Below, piece after piece: positions 1-6,232 of a stretch of 7,991 nt of DNA; the first letter of the stretch is position 1; every line of letters begins with the position of its first letter. The stretch spans positions 1 to 7,991 of the forward strand of contig JAODBN010000225.1 of assembly GCA_025463965.1 (NCBI GenBank), in the 5' to 3' direction. Source of the DNA: Acidimicrobiaceae bacterium (GTDB taxonomy: Bacteria; Actinomycetota; Acidimicrobiia; Acidimicrobiales; Bog-793). Made by a program: the position numbers and the translations under genes. The notes below the pieces were generated by a model that was not told the DNA's origin, made no database searches, and saw only the letters and a program-made list of their open reading frames with translations.

Positions 1-55
1 GGACGTGCAGCTCGTAGATGACGGCGTCCTTGTACCAGTCGGCGTCCTCGGTCAT
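1..55 (-). CDS. treS: Trehalose synthase TreS, N-terminal fragment (runs off the window edge)
   Basis: Only the first 18 codons are present, reading leftwards from an ATG at 55-53. The visible residues include WYKDAVIYELHV, the typical opening of trehalose synthase, a GH13 enzyme that interconverts trehalose and maltose in the cytoplasm. Other GH13 enzymes can begin similarly, but the position directly after glgE supports TreS, because maltose made by TreS is phosphorylated by maltokinase to give the GlgE substrate. The start codon overlaps the glgE stop by four bases (ATGA), implying translational coupling. A weak ribosome-binding sequence GAGGCG lies five bases upstream, inside glgE. In some actinobacteria treS is fused to the maltokinase; whether that is so here cannot be seen. 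Confidence 0.8.
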   Translation of the reverse strand, partial: MTEDADWYKDAVIYELHV

Positions 56-1980
56 GTCATCGCCTCGAGTGAGCGCTCGACCACGAGCACGTGGGCGTTG
101 TTGCGGGCCGGGTCGAGGAGCACGAAGTTCCTGCTCCCGTTCCACACGTAGGTGGAGTCGTCCAGCAGGTCCCGCACCACGAAGCTGCCCTCCTTTATCC
201 CGAGCGCCGCCAGATCCAGCTCCACGAAGCCCGACTGGGGCCAGTCGGGATCCAGGTTGACGAGGCAGAGCACGGTGTCGCCGGTCTGGTCGTCGTGCTT
301 GGACCAACAGAGCAGAAAGTCGTTGGCGACCGGATGGAATCGAAGAGAGTCGTTGCGACGAAGGGCGGGATGGAGCCGCCGAGCCGTGTTCACCCGGCGC
401 AGCACTTCCTCGAGCGGTGTGCGCGACAAGTCGTGGTGGTGCACCTCGTACTTCTCCGAGTTGAGGTACTCCTCGCTGCCAGGCGCCACGGGCGCGTCCA
501 CGAGCAGCTCGAACATCGGCCCGTAGATCCCGTAGTTGGACGACCCGCATGCCGCGAGCACGAGGCGGGCGACGAAGGCCGGGCGGCCCCCGTGCTGGAG
601 ACTGCGCGCCAAGATGTCCGGGGTGTTCGGCCACAGGTTGCCGCGAAAGTACGTGGACCCCGGGCCGTGCGCTAGCTCCTCGAGGTAGTCGGCCAGCTCC
701 CACTTGTTGTCACGCCAGGTGAAGTACGTGTAGGACTGGTCGAAGCCCAGCTTGGCGAGCCGGTGCATCACCTTTGGCCGGGTGAACGCCTCGGCGAGGA
801 AGATGACGCCCGGGTCCAGCGCGTGCACCTCGCCGATCAGCCACTCCCAGAACGCGAAGGGCTTGGTGTGCGGGTTGTCCACTCTGAAGACCCGGACCCC
901 GTGGCTCATCCAGAACCTGACGACTCCGAGGAGCGCCGCGTACAGCCCCTCGCCGTCCGCCGTGTCGAAGTCGAGCGGGTAGACGTCCTCGTAGCGCTTG
1001 GGCGGGTTCTCCGCGCAAGCGATCGAGCCGTCGCTGCGGTGGGCGAACCACTCGGGATGGTCGTGCACCCAGGGGTGGTCCGGCGAGGCCTGGAACGCGA
1101 GATCGAGGGCGATCTCGAGCCCCAGGCGGCGTGCCCGGGCGACGACCTTGTCGAAGTCCTTGATCGTGCCGAGCTCCGGCGCGATCGCGTCGTGTCCGCC
1201 GGCCGGCGAGCCGATCGCCCAGGGGCTGCCGACGTCGCCGGGTACCGCCTCGGAGCTGTTGTTGGGGCCCTTGCGGGCGGTTGTGCCGATCGGATGGACG
1301 GGCGGCAGGTAGCAGACGTCGAAGCCGAGGTCCGCGACATAGGAGAGGTGTGCCTCGAGATCCTTGAGGGTTCCCGGGCGAGAGGGATCGGGGCTCGTCG
1401 AGCGGGGGAAGCACTCGTACCAGGCGGAGCACGCGGCGAGCTCGCGCTGCACCGCGAGCTCTTGGGCGAAGATCACCGGGTCGCCGTCCGGTGGGCGGGA
1501 CGCGATCTCCTCGTCGTGCTCGCTCAGCGCCTCGAGCGCCGCCTCGATGCCCGCCGCGTCCTTGGCCTTGCGCAGCGCTGTGGCCACCGGCCGCAGCGCG
1601 GGGATCTTGCTTGCGGCCTGTTGCACGAGCGCCGCTCCGGCCGCGGGATCGGTCGGTTCGAAGCGAACTTGCGCTCGCCGCGCGGCGTCCCGGCGCCAGC
1701 CGGCAAGCCGGTCGACCTCGCCGAGCACTTCCACCTCCAAGAGGCCGATCTGCTCGGGAACCACCTCGGCTTCGAAGCGGTCGTTGCCGAGCGGCACCAT
1801 GGGCACGAGGGTCCAGCGACGGGCGCCGGAAGGACGGTACCTCACAAAGGCGCGAACCAGCTCGTGGCCGTGGGCGAACACGTCGGCCCGCACAGCGACG
1901 GAATCTCCGACCGTCGCTTTGGCCGGGAAGCGGCCACCGTCGACGACGGGCTCGACCGCTTCGATCACCGGGACGCTCAT
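52..1980 (-). CDS. glgE: GlgE, alpha-1,4-glucan:maltose-1-phosphate maltosyltransferase
   Basis: 642 residues, slightly shorter than the roughly 660-700 of characterised actinobacterial GlgE. It transfers maltose from alpha-maltose-1-phosphate to the non-reducing end of alpha-1,4-glucan in the cytoplasm (GH13_3). The N-terminal half (about 1-180) holds the GlgE-type beta-sandwich and helical region. The catalytic barrel starts near WYECFPRS (187-194). The family's expected residues are all visible: nucleophile D368 in FRVDNPHTKP, acid/base E397 in FLAEAF, third acid D455 in NTPDI, and phosphate/maltose-binding N325, K328 and Y330 in NPPKRY plus K510-Y511 in KYEV. The C-terminal beta domain spans about 545-642. 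The ATG at 1980 is chosen because the protein then begins as the family does, GAGGAA lies five bases upstream, and the start overlaps the glycosyltransferase stop (ATGA). The reading frame stays open upstream to 3288, but only as a GC-driven shadow of the preceding gene. Confidence 0.96.
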   Translation of the reverse strand: MSVPVIEAVEPVVDGGRFPAKATVGDSVAVRADVFAHGHELVRAFVRYRPSGARRWTLVPMVPLGNDRFEAEVVPEQIGLLEVEVLGEVDRLAGWRRDAARRAQVRFEPTDPAAGAALVQQAASKIPALRPVATALRKAKDAAGIEAALEALSEHDEEIASRPPDGDPVIFAQELAVQRELAACSAWYECFPRSTSPDPSRPGTLKDLEAHLSYVADLGFDVCYLPPVHPIGTTARKGPNNSSEAVPGDVGSPWAIGSPAGGHDAIAPELGTIKDFDKVVARARRLGLEIALDLAFQASPDHPWVHDHPEWFAHRSDGSIACAENPPKRYEDVYPLDFDTADGEGLYAALLGVVRFWMSHGVRVFRVDNPHTKPFAFWEWLIGEVHALDPGVIFLAEAFTRPKVMHRLAKLGFDQSYTYFTWRDNKWELADYLEELAHGPGSTYFRGNLWPNTPDILARSLQHGGRPAFVARLVLAACGSSNYGIYGPMFELLVDAPVAPGSEEYLNSEKYEVHHHDLSRTPLEEVLRRVNTARRLHPALRRNDSLRFHPVANDFLLCWSKHDDQTGDTVLCLVNLDPDWPQSGFVELDLAALGIKEGSFVVRDLLDDSTYVWNGSRNFVLLDPARNNAHVLVVERSLEAMT

Positions 1981-2990
1981 CGGCGTTCCTCGAGGAGGCG
2001 AGCGAGCCTCGCGGGGAGGTCCCCGAGGGAGAAGTACTGGCGCGCTAGTGCCGCATTGTGCTCGAGGAGGGCGGGGTCGGGCGCGGCGAGGAATGCGGCG
2101 ATGGCCGGCGCGTCGAGATCGAACCAGGAGAAGCCGAGCGACCGCAGCTCGGCGCCGACGGGGTAGGGGCCCACCGCCAGCGGGCGGCGGTGCACGGCCG
2201 CCTCGATGGCCGGGTTGCCGAAGCCCTCCTGGCTCGAGGGGAGCACCACGAGGTCGCAGGCGGCGTAGGCATCCGCGATGTGGGAGGCGCCGTCTCGCAG
2301 CACCCGCACCTGCGCGCTGGCCACGATCCGCTCGAGCTGTGGTCCGTAGCCGTCCTCCGCCGCGCCCGTCAGCCAGAAGGTGGCACCGAGCTGCTCGGCG
2401 AGCGCCAGCCCCGAAGCCACGTCCTTTCGCGGGATCGCCCGGGTGGGCTGGAGCACGAGGAGCTCGCCCCGGGCGACCCCCAGGGCCGCCCGGGTGCCGT
2501 CGCGGTCTCCCGGCGCCGGCGCGGGATCGAAGGTGTTGTAGCAGACCTCCGCCACGATGCGGTGCGACGCCAGCAGCCGCGCCGCGCGCCGGCTGGCGCA
2601 CACGTGCGTCCAATTCGGGTCGTCTGGTGGCGGACCGTGGTGTGCGAAGGCGCTTCGCTCGAGCGCCAGGTCGTGGTGGTGCAGCACCGCGCGCCGGCCT
2701 GCGAGGACCTCGGCCACTGCCGCGCCCGCCGCGGGGTTGAGCGGGAGTGAGCAGAGGTTCTCCACCACGACGACGTCGGCCCCGGACAACGCCATTGCGA
2801 GCTCGCTCGCAGCGGGGCCGGCGCCCGAGGCGGCCAGTCCGGCGAGCAGGATGTCGGCGGTTCCCTCGCCGGCCACGGTGCGCACGGACCATCCCAGGTG
2901 TTCCATGGCCGCCTTCCACTTCGAGGCCTCGACGCTCACGCCGTCCCGCATACCCAGCCGGTAAGCGCAGATCACCGCCGAGCGACCCAC
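1977..2990 (-). CDS. Family-4 glycosyltransferase (GT-B fold), substrate unknown, first gene of the glgE operon
   Basis: 337 residues. The N-terminal Rossmann half starts with VICAYRLGMRDGVSVEASKW (7-25 region), the nucleotide/acceptor loop position of GT4 enzymes, followed by VVVVENLCSLPLN (73-85) and HHHDLALER (104-112). The C-terminal half has the donor-binding features QPTRAIPRKD (181-190, basic R188/K189) and the GT4 EX7E motif E255-GFGNPAI-E263 in SSQEGFGNPAIEA. There is no signal peptide or membrane segment, so it is probably cytoplasmic. It is shorter than GlgM or GlgA (about 390 and more) and does not open like either, so I do not name it. Its coupling to glgE suggests a role in alpha-glucan, maltose-1-phosphate or compatible-solute synthesis; this is inference. 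The start is the first GTG after an in-frame TAG four codons upstream. No ribosome-binding site precedes it, but a TAGCGT box does, as in leaderless transcripts. A second GTG at residue 6 is possible. Confidence 0.88.
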   Translation of the reverse strand: MGRSAVICAYRLGMRDGVSVEASKWKAAMEHLGWSVRTVAGEGTADILLAGLAASGAGPAASELAMALSGADVVVVENLCSLPLNPAAGAAVAEVLAGRRAVLHHHDLALERSAFAHHGPPPDDPNWTHVCASRRAARLLASHRIVAEVCYNTFDPAPAPGDRDGTRAALGVARGELLVLQPTRAIPRKDVASGLALAEQLGATFWLTGAAEDGYGPQLERIVASAQVRVLRDGASHIADAYAACDLVVLPSSQEGFGNPAIEAAVHRRPLAVGPYPVGAELRSLGFSWFDLDAPAIAAFLAAPDPALLEHNAALARQYFSLGDLPARLARLLEERR

Positions 2991-2996
2991 ACCCGA

Positions 2997-3002
2997 ACGC
3001 TA
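2997..3002 (-). promoter_or_regulatory. Possible -10 box TAGCGT for a leaderless glycosyltransferase transcript
   Basis: On the minus strand TAGCGT (TANNNT pattern) ends six bases before the GTG at 2990. This spacing would place the transcription start at or next to the start codon. No Shine-Dalgarno sequence precedes the GTG, and leaderless mRNAs are common in actinobacteria. No recognisable -35 element is seen. Confidence 0.35.
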
Positions 3003-3062
3003 ACGGATGGGTCGGCTCGGGAGGCGGTTGTATTGGGCTGTTTTTACGCCGGTGCGTAGGAG

Positions 3063-3077
3063 CGCCCACTTCGGGCG
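3063..3077 (+). other. Small hairpin in the glgX leader
   Basis: CGCCC (3063-3067) and GGGCG (3073-3077) are perfect reverse complements around a five-base ACTTC loop, about 38 bases before the glgX start. A five-pair GC stem can arise by chance at this base composition. It could shape the leader if transcription starts upstream of it. Confidence 0.3.
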
Positions 3078-3115
3078 GCGTTTGCGGGCAGTCGCGACCG
3101 GGAAGCCGCTTTTTT

Positions 3116-5137
3116 GTGGAACGTTGGCCTGGCAGCGCGGAGCCCTTGGGCGCGACGGTCGACGCGGAGGGCACGAACTTCGCGCTCTTCTCCGAGGTCG
3201 CCGCCGGGGTAGAGCTGTGCCTGTTCGACGGAGACAATGAGGAGCGCGTCCCGCTCGAGGAGGTCGACGCCTTCGTCTGGCACGCCAAGCTCCCCGGCGT
3301 GCGTGCCGGACAGCGCTATGGCTACCGGGTGAACGGACCGTGGGACCCACAGGCAGGACTGCGTTGCAATCCGGCCAAGCTGCTGCTCGATCCCTATGCC
3401 CGGGCCATCGTCGGGCAGATGCACGGATCATGTCTGCCGTACGTCGCAGGCGACGAGCACCGCGCAGACCAGAGCGACAGTGCGCCCAACGTCCCGCGCT
3501 CGGTGGTCGTCGACCCCGCCTTCGACTGGGGCGACGACCGCCCGCCGGACACGCCGCTCGACGAGTCGGTGATCTACGAAGCGCATGTGAAGGGCCTCAC
3601 AATGCGTCACCCCGCCGTCCCCGAAAGTCAGCGGGGGAGCTACGCCGCCCTCTCGCACCCCGCGGTCGTCGAGCACCTGACTTCGCTCGGGGTGAGCGCC
3701 GTGGAGCTGCTCCCCGTCCACCAGTTCGTGAACGACGACTACCTCGTGCAAAAGGGGCTGTCCAACTACTGGGGCTACAACACCATCGGCTTCTTCGCCC
3801 CGCACGAGGCCTACGCGTCCGAGCCCGGGGCTCAGGTACGCGAGCTCAAGGAGGCGGTGCGCACCCTGCACTCGGCCGGGCTCGAGGTCATCTTGGACGT
3901 CGTCTACAACCACACCGCCGAGGGCAATCACCTCGGACCGATGCTCTCGTTCAAGGGCAACTACAACTCCGCCTACTACCGGCTCGTCCCCGAGCAGCCG
4001 GAGTTCTACTTCGACACCACCGGCACCGGGAACAGCATCAACGTCGGCAACCCTCAGGGTCTGCGCCTGATCATGGACTCGCTTCGCTACTGGGTCGACG
4101 AGTTCCATGTGGACGGCTTCCGCTTCGACCTCGCGGCGACCTTGGCCCGCCAGTTCTACGAGGTGGATCGCCTGTCCGCGTTCTTCGACCTCATCGCGCA
4201 GGACCCGGTGATCAATCGCGTGAAGCTGATCGCCGAGCCCTGGGATCTCGGCGAAGGTGGCTACCAGGTCGGCAAGTTCCCGCCCCAGTGGTCCGAATGG
4301 AACGGCCGCTACCGCGACACCGTCCGTGACCTGTGGCGCGGCGAGGCCGGCATCCTCGGCGAGTTCGCCGAGCGCCTCGCCGGCAGCGCGGATCTGTACC
4401 AGGACGACCGGCGCCCGACTGCCTCGATCAACCTCATCACGGCGCACGACGGGTTCACCCTCGCCGATCTCGTCTCGTACAACGACAAGCACAACGAGGC
4501 GAACGGCGAGAACAACGCGGACGGCGCCGACGACAACCGGTCGTGGAACGGCGGCGTCGAGGGGCCGACGGAGGACCCGGACGTGCTCGCCCTGCGGGCG
4601 CGCCAGCAGCGGAACTTGCTCACGACGCTCCTCACCTCCCAGGGGGTGCCGATGATCCTCGGCGGCGACGAGCTCGGCAGGACCCAGCAGGGCAACAACA
4701 ACGCCTATTGCCAGGACAACGAGATCTCCTGGTTCGACTGGGAGCATGCCGACGAGGCGCTCTTCGACTTCACGGCGACGCTCGTGAAGCTGCGCCGGGA
4801 TCATCCGGTGCTGCGGCGCAGGAGGTGGGAGTCTCCGATCAGCTGGTTCAGGCCGGACGGTGCGGAGATGGCCGAAAGCGACTGGGGCGCCGGGTTCGGC
4901 CAAGCCGTCGGGTGCCTGATGGACGGCCAGTCGGGCCTGGGCGAGGATGCCCAGGGCAACCCCGTCACCGACGACTCCTTCCTCCTCCTTTTCAACGCCT
5001 CGGACGAACAGCTGGAATGGACGCTCCCGAAGGGCCACTGGTCTGTCGTGGTCGACACCGCCTCCCGGGAGGTCCCGAGCACCGACGGACCGGTTGCCGT
5101 CGAGGCGCGAAGCGTCCTGGTGCTCGTCGCGGCCTGA
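3116..5137 (+). CDS. glgX: GlgX, glycogen debranching enzyme (isoamylase type)
   Basis: 673 residues from the GTG at 3116, the usual length for GlgX/TreX. It hydrolyses alpha-1,6 branch linkages in glycogen or limit dextrin in the cytoplasm (GH13_11). The N-terminal CBM48-like domain runs about 1-140, opening with WPGSAEPLGAT and GTNFALFSEVA. The catalytic barrel follows, with EAHVKGLT (155-162), region I DVVYNHT (261-267), nucleophile D338 in DGFRFD, acid/base E374 in IAEPWDLG, and third acid D445 in TAHDGFTL. MILGGDELGRTQQGNNNAYC (513-532) is the typical late-barrel GlgX signature. The C-terminal beta domain covers about 600-673. The frame is open further upstream, but no ATG or GTG occurs there until well inside the opposite gene, and family homology begins at this GTG. 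GGGAAG (3100-3105) ten bases upstream is a weak, distant ribosome site. The gene is divergent to the glgE operon, which fits alpha-glucan turnover. Confidence 0.95.
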   Translation: MERWPGSAEPLGATVDAEGTNFALFSEVAAGVELCLFDGDNEERVPLEEVDAFVWHAKLPGVRAGQRYGYRVNGPWDPQAGLRCNPAKLLLDPYARAIVGQMHGSCLPYVAGDEHRADQSDSAPNVPRSVVVDPAFDWGDDRPPDTPLDESVIYEAHVKGLTMRHPAVPESQRGSYAALSHPAVVEHLTSLGVSAVELLPVHQFVNDDYLVQKGLSNYWGYNTIGFFAPHEAYASEPGAQVRELKEAVRTLHSAGLEVILDVVYNHTAEGNHLGPMLSFKGNYNSAYYRLVPEQPEFYFDTTGTGNSINVGNPQGLRLIMDSLRYWVDEFHVDGFRFDLAATLARQFYEVDRLSAFFDLIAQDPVINRVKLIAEPWDLGEGGYQVGKFPPQWSEWNGRYRDTVRDLWRGEAGILGEFAERLAGSADLYQDDRRPTASINLITAHDGFTLADLVSYNDKHNEANGENNADGADDNRSWNGGVEGPTEDPDVLALRARQQRNLLTTLLTSQGVPMILGGDELGRTQQGNNNAYCQDNEISWFDWEHADEALFDFTATLVKLRRDHPVLRRRRWESPISWFRPDGAEMAESDWGAGFGQAVGCLMDGQSGLGEDAQGNPVTDDSFLLLFNASDEQLEWTLPKGHWSVVVDTASREVPSTDGPVAVEARSVLVLVAA

Positions 5138-5138
5138 G

Positions 5139-5181
5139 CGCGCGACCGCGCGTCGGCCTTTCCGGAGCCGTGAAGGACGGC
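5139..5181 (+). terminator. Possible terminator-like hairpins after glgX
   Basis: Two small perfect stems lie in the 75-base gap. CGCGC (5139-5143) and GCGCG (5148-5152) close a GACC loop right after the glgX stop. GCCGT (5167-5171) and ACGGC (5177-5181) close a GAAGG loop. Neither has a clear T tract, only TTT near 5159-5161, so strong intrinsic termination is doubtful. They may give partial separation of glgX from gmd. Confidence 0.3.
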
Positions 5182-5200
5182 CCGAGGCGCCGGGGTGGGG

Positions 5201-5206
5201 TAGAAC
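5201..5206 (+). promoter_or_regulatory. Possible -10 box TAGAAC for gmd
   Basis: TAGAAC ends six bases before the GTG start of gmd at 5213, the same spacing as the box before the glycosyltransferase. It suggests a leaderless transcript. The only purine-rich stretch, GGGGTGGGG (5192-5200), lies about 12 bases from the start and is a poor ribosome-binding match. No good -35 element is seen. Confidence 0.3.
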
Positions 5207-5212
5207 AAGACG

Positions 5213-6175
5213 GTGACGAAGCGCGCTCTCATCACCGGGATCACCGGGCAGGACGGTTCCTACCTCGCCGAGCTGCTGCTCGAGCAGGGCTACGAGGTCA
5301 TCGGGATGGTTCGACGTACCAGCAACGTCAACCTCTCCCGGATCGTGCACCTCCAGGACCGGATTCACTTCGTATCGGGCGACCTGCTGGACGAGGCCTC
5401 CATGATCTCGGCCTTGAAGCAGTGGCGGCCGAACGAGGTGTACAACCTGGCGGCGCAGTCGTTTGTGACCACCTCCTGGGACCAGTCGGTGTTCACCGGT
5501 GAGGCCACGGCGCTCGGGGTGACCCGGCTCCTCGACGCCATCCGGATCGTCGACCCCGAGATCCGCTTCTACCAGGCGAGCTCGTCGGAGATGTTCGGCA
5601 AGGTCCGCGAGGTCCCCCAGACCGAGCTCACCCCCTTCTACCCGCGCAGCCCCTACGGGGTGGCCAAGGTCTACGGGCACTGGATCACGGTCAACTACCG
5701 CGAGAGCTACGACCTGCACGCCTCCTCCGGAATCCTGTTCAACCACGAGAGCCCGCGGCGCGGCCTCGAGTTCGTGACCCGAAAGATCAGTCACACCGCC
5801 GCCAGGATCAAGCTCGGCCTGGAGGAGAAGCTCCACCTGGGCAACCTCGACGCCAAGCGGGACTGGGGATTTGCCGGCGACTACGTGCGGGCGATGTGGC
5901 TCATGCTCCAGCAGGACTCGCCGGACGACTACGTCGTCTCGACGGGGCAGACCCACTCGGTGCGCGAATGCTGCGAGGTGGCCTTCGCGAGAGCGGGCCT
6001 CGACTGGGAGGACCACGTCGTCATCGACGAGCGGTTCTTCCGTCCCGCCGAGGTTGACCTGCTCATCGGGGACGCCTCGAAGGCCAAGGACGTCCTCGGC
6101 TGGGAGACCGAGGTCGGCTTCGCCGAGCTCGTCGAGATGATGGTCGACTCGGACCTCAAGCTGCTCGGAGGCTGA
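5213..6175 (+). CDS. gmd: GDP-mannose 4,6-dehydratase
   Basis: 320 residues, matching the shorter bacterial Gmd forms (E. coli has about 373). It converts GDP-D-mannose to GDP-4-dehydro-6-deoxy-D-mannose, the precursor of GDP-fucose, GDP-rhamnose and related deoxysugars, in the cytoplasm. It is an extended short-chain dehydrogenase. The NAD(P)-binding loop is GITGQDG (9-15), followed by RRTSNVN (34-40). The catalytic set is the Ser/Glu of SSSEMFG (123-129, E126) with Y148 and K152 in YGVAK; the usual TSE position reads SSE. FNHESPRRG (176-184) and RPAEVD (277-282) are strong Gmd signatures. The GTG at 5213 gives the expected N-terminus directly before the first beta strand. No GDP-fucose synthase or rhamnose reductase adjoins it, so the final sugar cannot be told. 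It is an isolated sugar-nucleotide gene between glgX and ccmA. Confidence 0.95.
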   Translation: MTKRALITGITGQDGSYLAELLLEQGYEVIGMVRRTSNVNLSRIVHLQDRIHFVSGDLLDEASMISALKQWRPNEVYNLAAQSFVTTSWDQSVFTGEATALGVTRLLDAIRIVDPEIRFYQASSSEMFGKVREVPQTELTPFYPRSPYGVAKVYGHWITVNYRESYDLHASSGILFNHESPRRGLEFVTRKISHTAARIKLGLEEKLHLGNLDAKRDWGFAGDYVRAMWLMLQQDSPDDYVVSTGQTHSVRECCEVAFARAGLDWEDHVVIDERFFRPAEVDLLIGDASKAKDVLGWETEVGFAELVEMMVDSDLKLLGG

Positions 6176-6190
6176 CCGAGCGAACGGCGC

Positions 6191-6221
6191 TTGGCCTTCG
6201 CGTCGAGCCAGCTCCTAGCAT
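6191..6221 (+). promoter_or_regulatory. Possible promoter of the ccm genes
   Basis: TTGGCC (6191-6196) and TAGCAT (6216-6221) are 19 bases apart, and TAGCAT ends 11 bases before the ccmA ATG. This would give a very short leader. The -10 fits TANNNT; the -35 is only partial and the spacer is long. The 57-base gap after gmd contains no convincing terminator, so ccm could also be read through from gmd. Confidence 0.35.
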
Positions 6222-6231
6222 GGGGCGCCCC
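6222..6231. repeat. Perfect 10-base palindrome GGGGCGCCCC before ccmA
   Basis: The palindrome fills the space between the putative -10 box and the ccmA start at 6233, where ribosomes or a repressor would act. It replaces any Shine-Dalgarno sequence. At this G+C content such a palindrome can occur by chance. Confidence 0.4.
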
Positions 6232-6232
6232 C

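Larger units (their letters stand above)
2991..3115. promoter_or_regulatory. Divergent intergenic region between the glycosyltransferase-glgE-treS unit and glgX
   Basis: 125 bases with no gene. It must hold promoters for both directions. The middle (about 3027-3046) is the most A/T-rich stretch of the window and includes TTGTATTGGGC and a T5 run. Toward glgX, a weak pair TTGGGC (3033-3038) and TAGGAG (3057-3062), 18 bases apart, is the best I can find; it fits the consensus poorly. Toward the glycosyltransferase, TAGCGT (3002-2997) is better placed. A shared region could allow joint control of glucan synthesis and debranching, but no clear operator palindrome is visible. Confidence 0.5.

Noticed and set aside
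763..2166. Open frame of 467 codons on the plus strand opposite glgE and the glycosyltransferase
   Set aside because: It is antisense to two clear genes, rich in Arg/Glu/Gly and without domain features; a composition shadow.
2747..3115. Possible N-terminal extension of GlgX upstream of the GTG at 3116
   Set aside because: It is antisense to the glycosyltransferase and Arg/Pro-rich, and GlgX homology begins right after the GTG.
1981..3288. Possible N-terminal extension of GlgE by 436 residues
   Set aside because: The upstream frame overlaps the whole glycosyltransferase gene in another frame and reads as Arg/Pro/Gly-rich low-complexity sequence. GlgE homology and a ribosome site mark the ATG at 1980.
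3428..6016. Open frame of 862 codons on the minus strand opposite glgX and gmd
   Set aside because: It lies antisense to two strongly conserved genes, crosses their gap, and its translation is low-complexity Arg/Val/Gly/Glu-rich with no recognisable domain. Long antisense frames are expected in GC-rich DNA with G/C third positions.
6191..6232. Upstream TTG start for CcmA
   Set aside because: It would add 14 residues with no family match and would use the putative -35 region as coding. ATG 6233 is the better start, though unproven.
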